DNA of 64,000 bases, taken from Hexactinellida sp. DTS-2022. Lineage: Eukaryota > Porifera > Hexactinellida. Position numbers and translations under genes: made by a program. The first letter of the stretch is position 1. Every line of letters begins with the position of its first letter. The notes beneath the pieces were generated by a model. The model saw nothing but the letters and a program-made list of their open reading frames with translations, was not told where the DNA came from and made no database searches. Below, piece by piece: positions 59,101 to 62,100 of the stretch. The stretch spans positions 3,720,001 to 3,784,000 of the forward strand of contig JAPNXP010000006.1 of the NCBI GenBank assembly GCA_028753945.1. The letters run 5' to 3'.

Positions 59101-62100
59101 CTTTGCCGCGAAATGAAAATGAGAGATTAGACACACCCCCACTAACTCTAGCTTCAGGCAGGTTCGCTTTAATCAATTTAATCGCATTGATAAACTCCAA
59201 ACCATATTCATTATGTTCATCTAACCCAGTACCGATTGTTAGTATGTTAGAATCAAATATTATGTCGGAAGGATTAAAATGTACTTTTTCGGTTAGAAGT
59301 TTGTAAGAACGTTCGCATATTTCGAATTTCCTCTTCGCGTCTGTGGCTTGTCCGAACTCATCAAATGCCATTACGACAACAGCAGCTCCATAGTTACGGA
59401 TTGTAATAGCTTTATCGATAAAGTCTTGTTCTCCCTCCTTTAAGCTGATGCTGTTAACTATACACTTTCCTGTATAGGGATAGATAGATATTAATAAACT
59501 ACAGTTTGTATGTTGTTTGTTTGTTTGTTTGTTTTTTCATTACTGTATTAAAGTGATAGGGAAATATAAATTGCATTATATTTGAGATACACGTAGACCG
59601 ATTTCTAAATGTCATAATAGGAAAATGGATATGCTGAAAGCGAATATGACATCTATAAATTCAAATTATGAATATTTATTGTTAGTATTTGAAGGAATAA
59701 ACCTAAAGACACGCATACTTGGAATTGCCATTAGATTAATTATTTATAATTCATATACTACTACACTACAGTAGAACCTCGTTAGTACGAACACCAGGGA
59801 AACGTCAAAATATGTTCTCCTTATCCGGAATTCCTATTAACCAATATCATTTGTATTGAAAAGGCTTTGAAGGGGACTTAAATAATGTTCGTACTAACGA
59901 GGTTCTACTCTATTATATACTAACATACCTTGTGCACACTTCAATCCAGCTTCAATAACCTTAAAGTTGCTTGAATCAATACATAACGGGACTTTAGCTA
60001 TTTCCGGATCAGATCCCAACAGATTACAGAATCGAGTCATAACCTTAACTCCATCCAACATTCCTTCGTCCACATTTATATCCAGGATTTGAGCCCCGGC
60101 CTCTACTTGATCTTTAGCTATTTGCAATGCTTGTTCGTATTTATCTGTTTTAATAAGTCGACAGAATTTCCTACTGCCTGCTATATTACAACGCTCTCCG
60201 ATGTTTATAAAGTTAGTGTATTGCGAAACGCGCATTAGTTCTAAGCCGGAAAGAAGAGTCGCACCTTTGTGTATATTTTCGCGTGGAACTCGCGGTTTAA
60301 CACCTTTCATTGCCGCAGAAATAGCTCGTATATGTTCTGGTGTACTTCCACAACAACCACCAACCAAATTCAATAATCCAGCCTCTGCAAATTCCTTCAG
60401 AGTCCGAGACATAGATTCAGGCGTTTCATCATATCCACCTAAGTTAAGTGATACGTAAATGTAGTTACAATTATGTTGTAATACAGTAGACACTTGTTAA
60501 TCAGGACAGTGGTTCAAAAATTATGTTCCGATTAGTGAAATTGTTCGGATTAGTGAAGGAATACATTCATATAGTTATAGGGGTAAATATTAGTATACTA
60601 TATCCCGTTTGGATTAGCTAGGGTATACTGCATTAATCTGTATACGACTTAATACATCGTCGGTCACTGCATATAATATTCTGATAACCGGCATACATTA
60701 TATGGTATATAATATGGCAACCGTTTTCCAGTATAATGTTCTTATATCAGGCATGTTCTTATAACCGGTGTTCTTATATTTATATCTACATATATTATAT
60801 TATATTGGGTATATGGCAACAGTTTTCCAGTAGAATGTTCTTATTACCGACATCTACAGTACTTACCGAAGGCATTAGGCAGGCCCGCGTTGGGATAGCA
60901 GAGCGTGAAGAGAGATGTGAACTGACTCACGGCCTGGATGTACGGACGTATCTCCTCGGGTCCCAATGCGCAGTTGAGGCCGATAGCAAACGGTCTGCTG
61001 TGTAGGAGACTGGTTAGGAACGCTTCTGTTGTTTGGCCTGAGAGGGTGCGGCCGCTTCTGTCAACGATTGTACCTTAAAGGAATGTAGCTACTAGCTAGA
61101 GATGTAGCAGGCACATGGAATGCGTAATATAAGTAAATTCAGCGATTGAAATAACAGTAGTGTTCGCTTAATAGCAATTGCTCTAATAACAATAATAGAT
61201 TGCTATATTTGCAAATTATTTTCAGTCCCCAAGCGAGCATTTAAAATCAATTCTGTTCAACTTATTGCAAGAAAATCTATATTATTAAAACTCGATTGTT
61301 GTTTGTGTGTCCGGATTGTATAAAGTGATGGGGGAATAGAAACCACATTTATATAATGGAATCATTGGAATGGGTACAAGGAATTATCCAGGAACGCGAG
61401 ACGCTCCTTTTTGGTATAAGATTTTTGGAAAATTCGAATTTAGGAGCGATAAAATTTGGAATTTTCTCCTATACCGTAACATGAATTTGTGATTTAGGCG
61501 TATGAAATTGTAGCAGACCAGAATTAGGAGCGTATTTGCAAATGGCTGTATAATACACTGAAAAAGCAATAGAAGTAAATTCAATAATTCAGGGTTGAAA
61601 ATTAATAATTTATAAGATTTTTCGAGAAATATGAAATCATTAATTTGATTGAACAATAAACTTTTTTAGGAATAAATTTACTATGTTATATATGGCTAGT
61701 ATAAATTATTGCTTCATTATGCAATAAGTTTTATATTGCGTATATGAGATGTTTTTCAATAATTTGTCAGCTTATTTGCAATCAAGGAGAATTTGTCAGC
61801 TTATTTGCAATCAAGGAAAATTTGTCAGCTTATTTGCAACCAAGGAAAATTTGTATAATGATGGCGTATGTCACCATAAATATAAATTCGTATTAACTGG
61901 AGTCACTTGCAAACTGTATATTGAAATAACACTAGGTATCATTAGTCAGGTTGATATATCTCACAATTAGGGTTTGATCAAACACCATACGCCATAAATA
62001 TATACAATTTCCTTGATTGAAATTAGGCGGACAGATTATATAAAACATCCCATAAACGCGATATAAATCAAGTGGTAATTTACAGTAACCACATCCAATT

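Noticed and set aside
61761-61847. Possible CRISPR-like array
   Set aside because: Direct 29-bp units with no spacers, in a eukaryotic intron: an ordinary tandem repeat.
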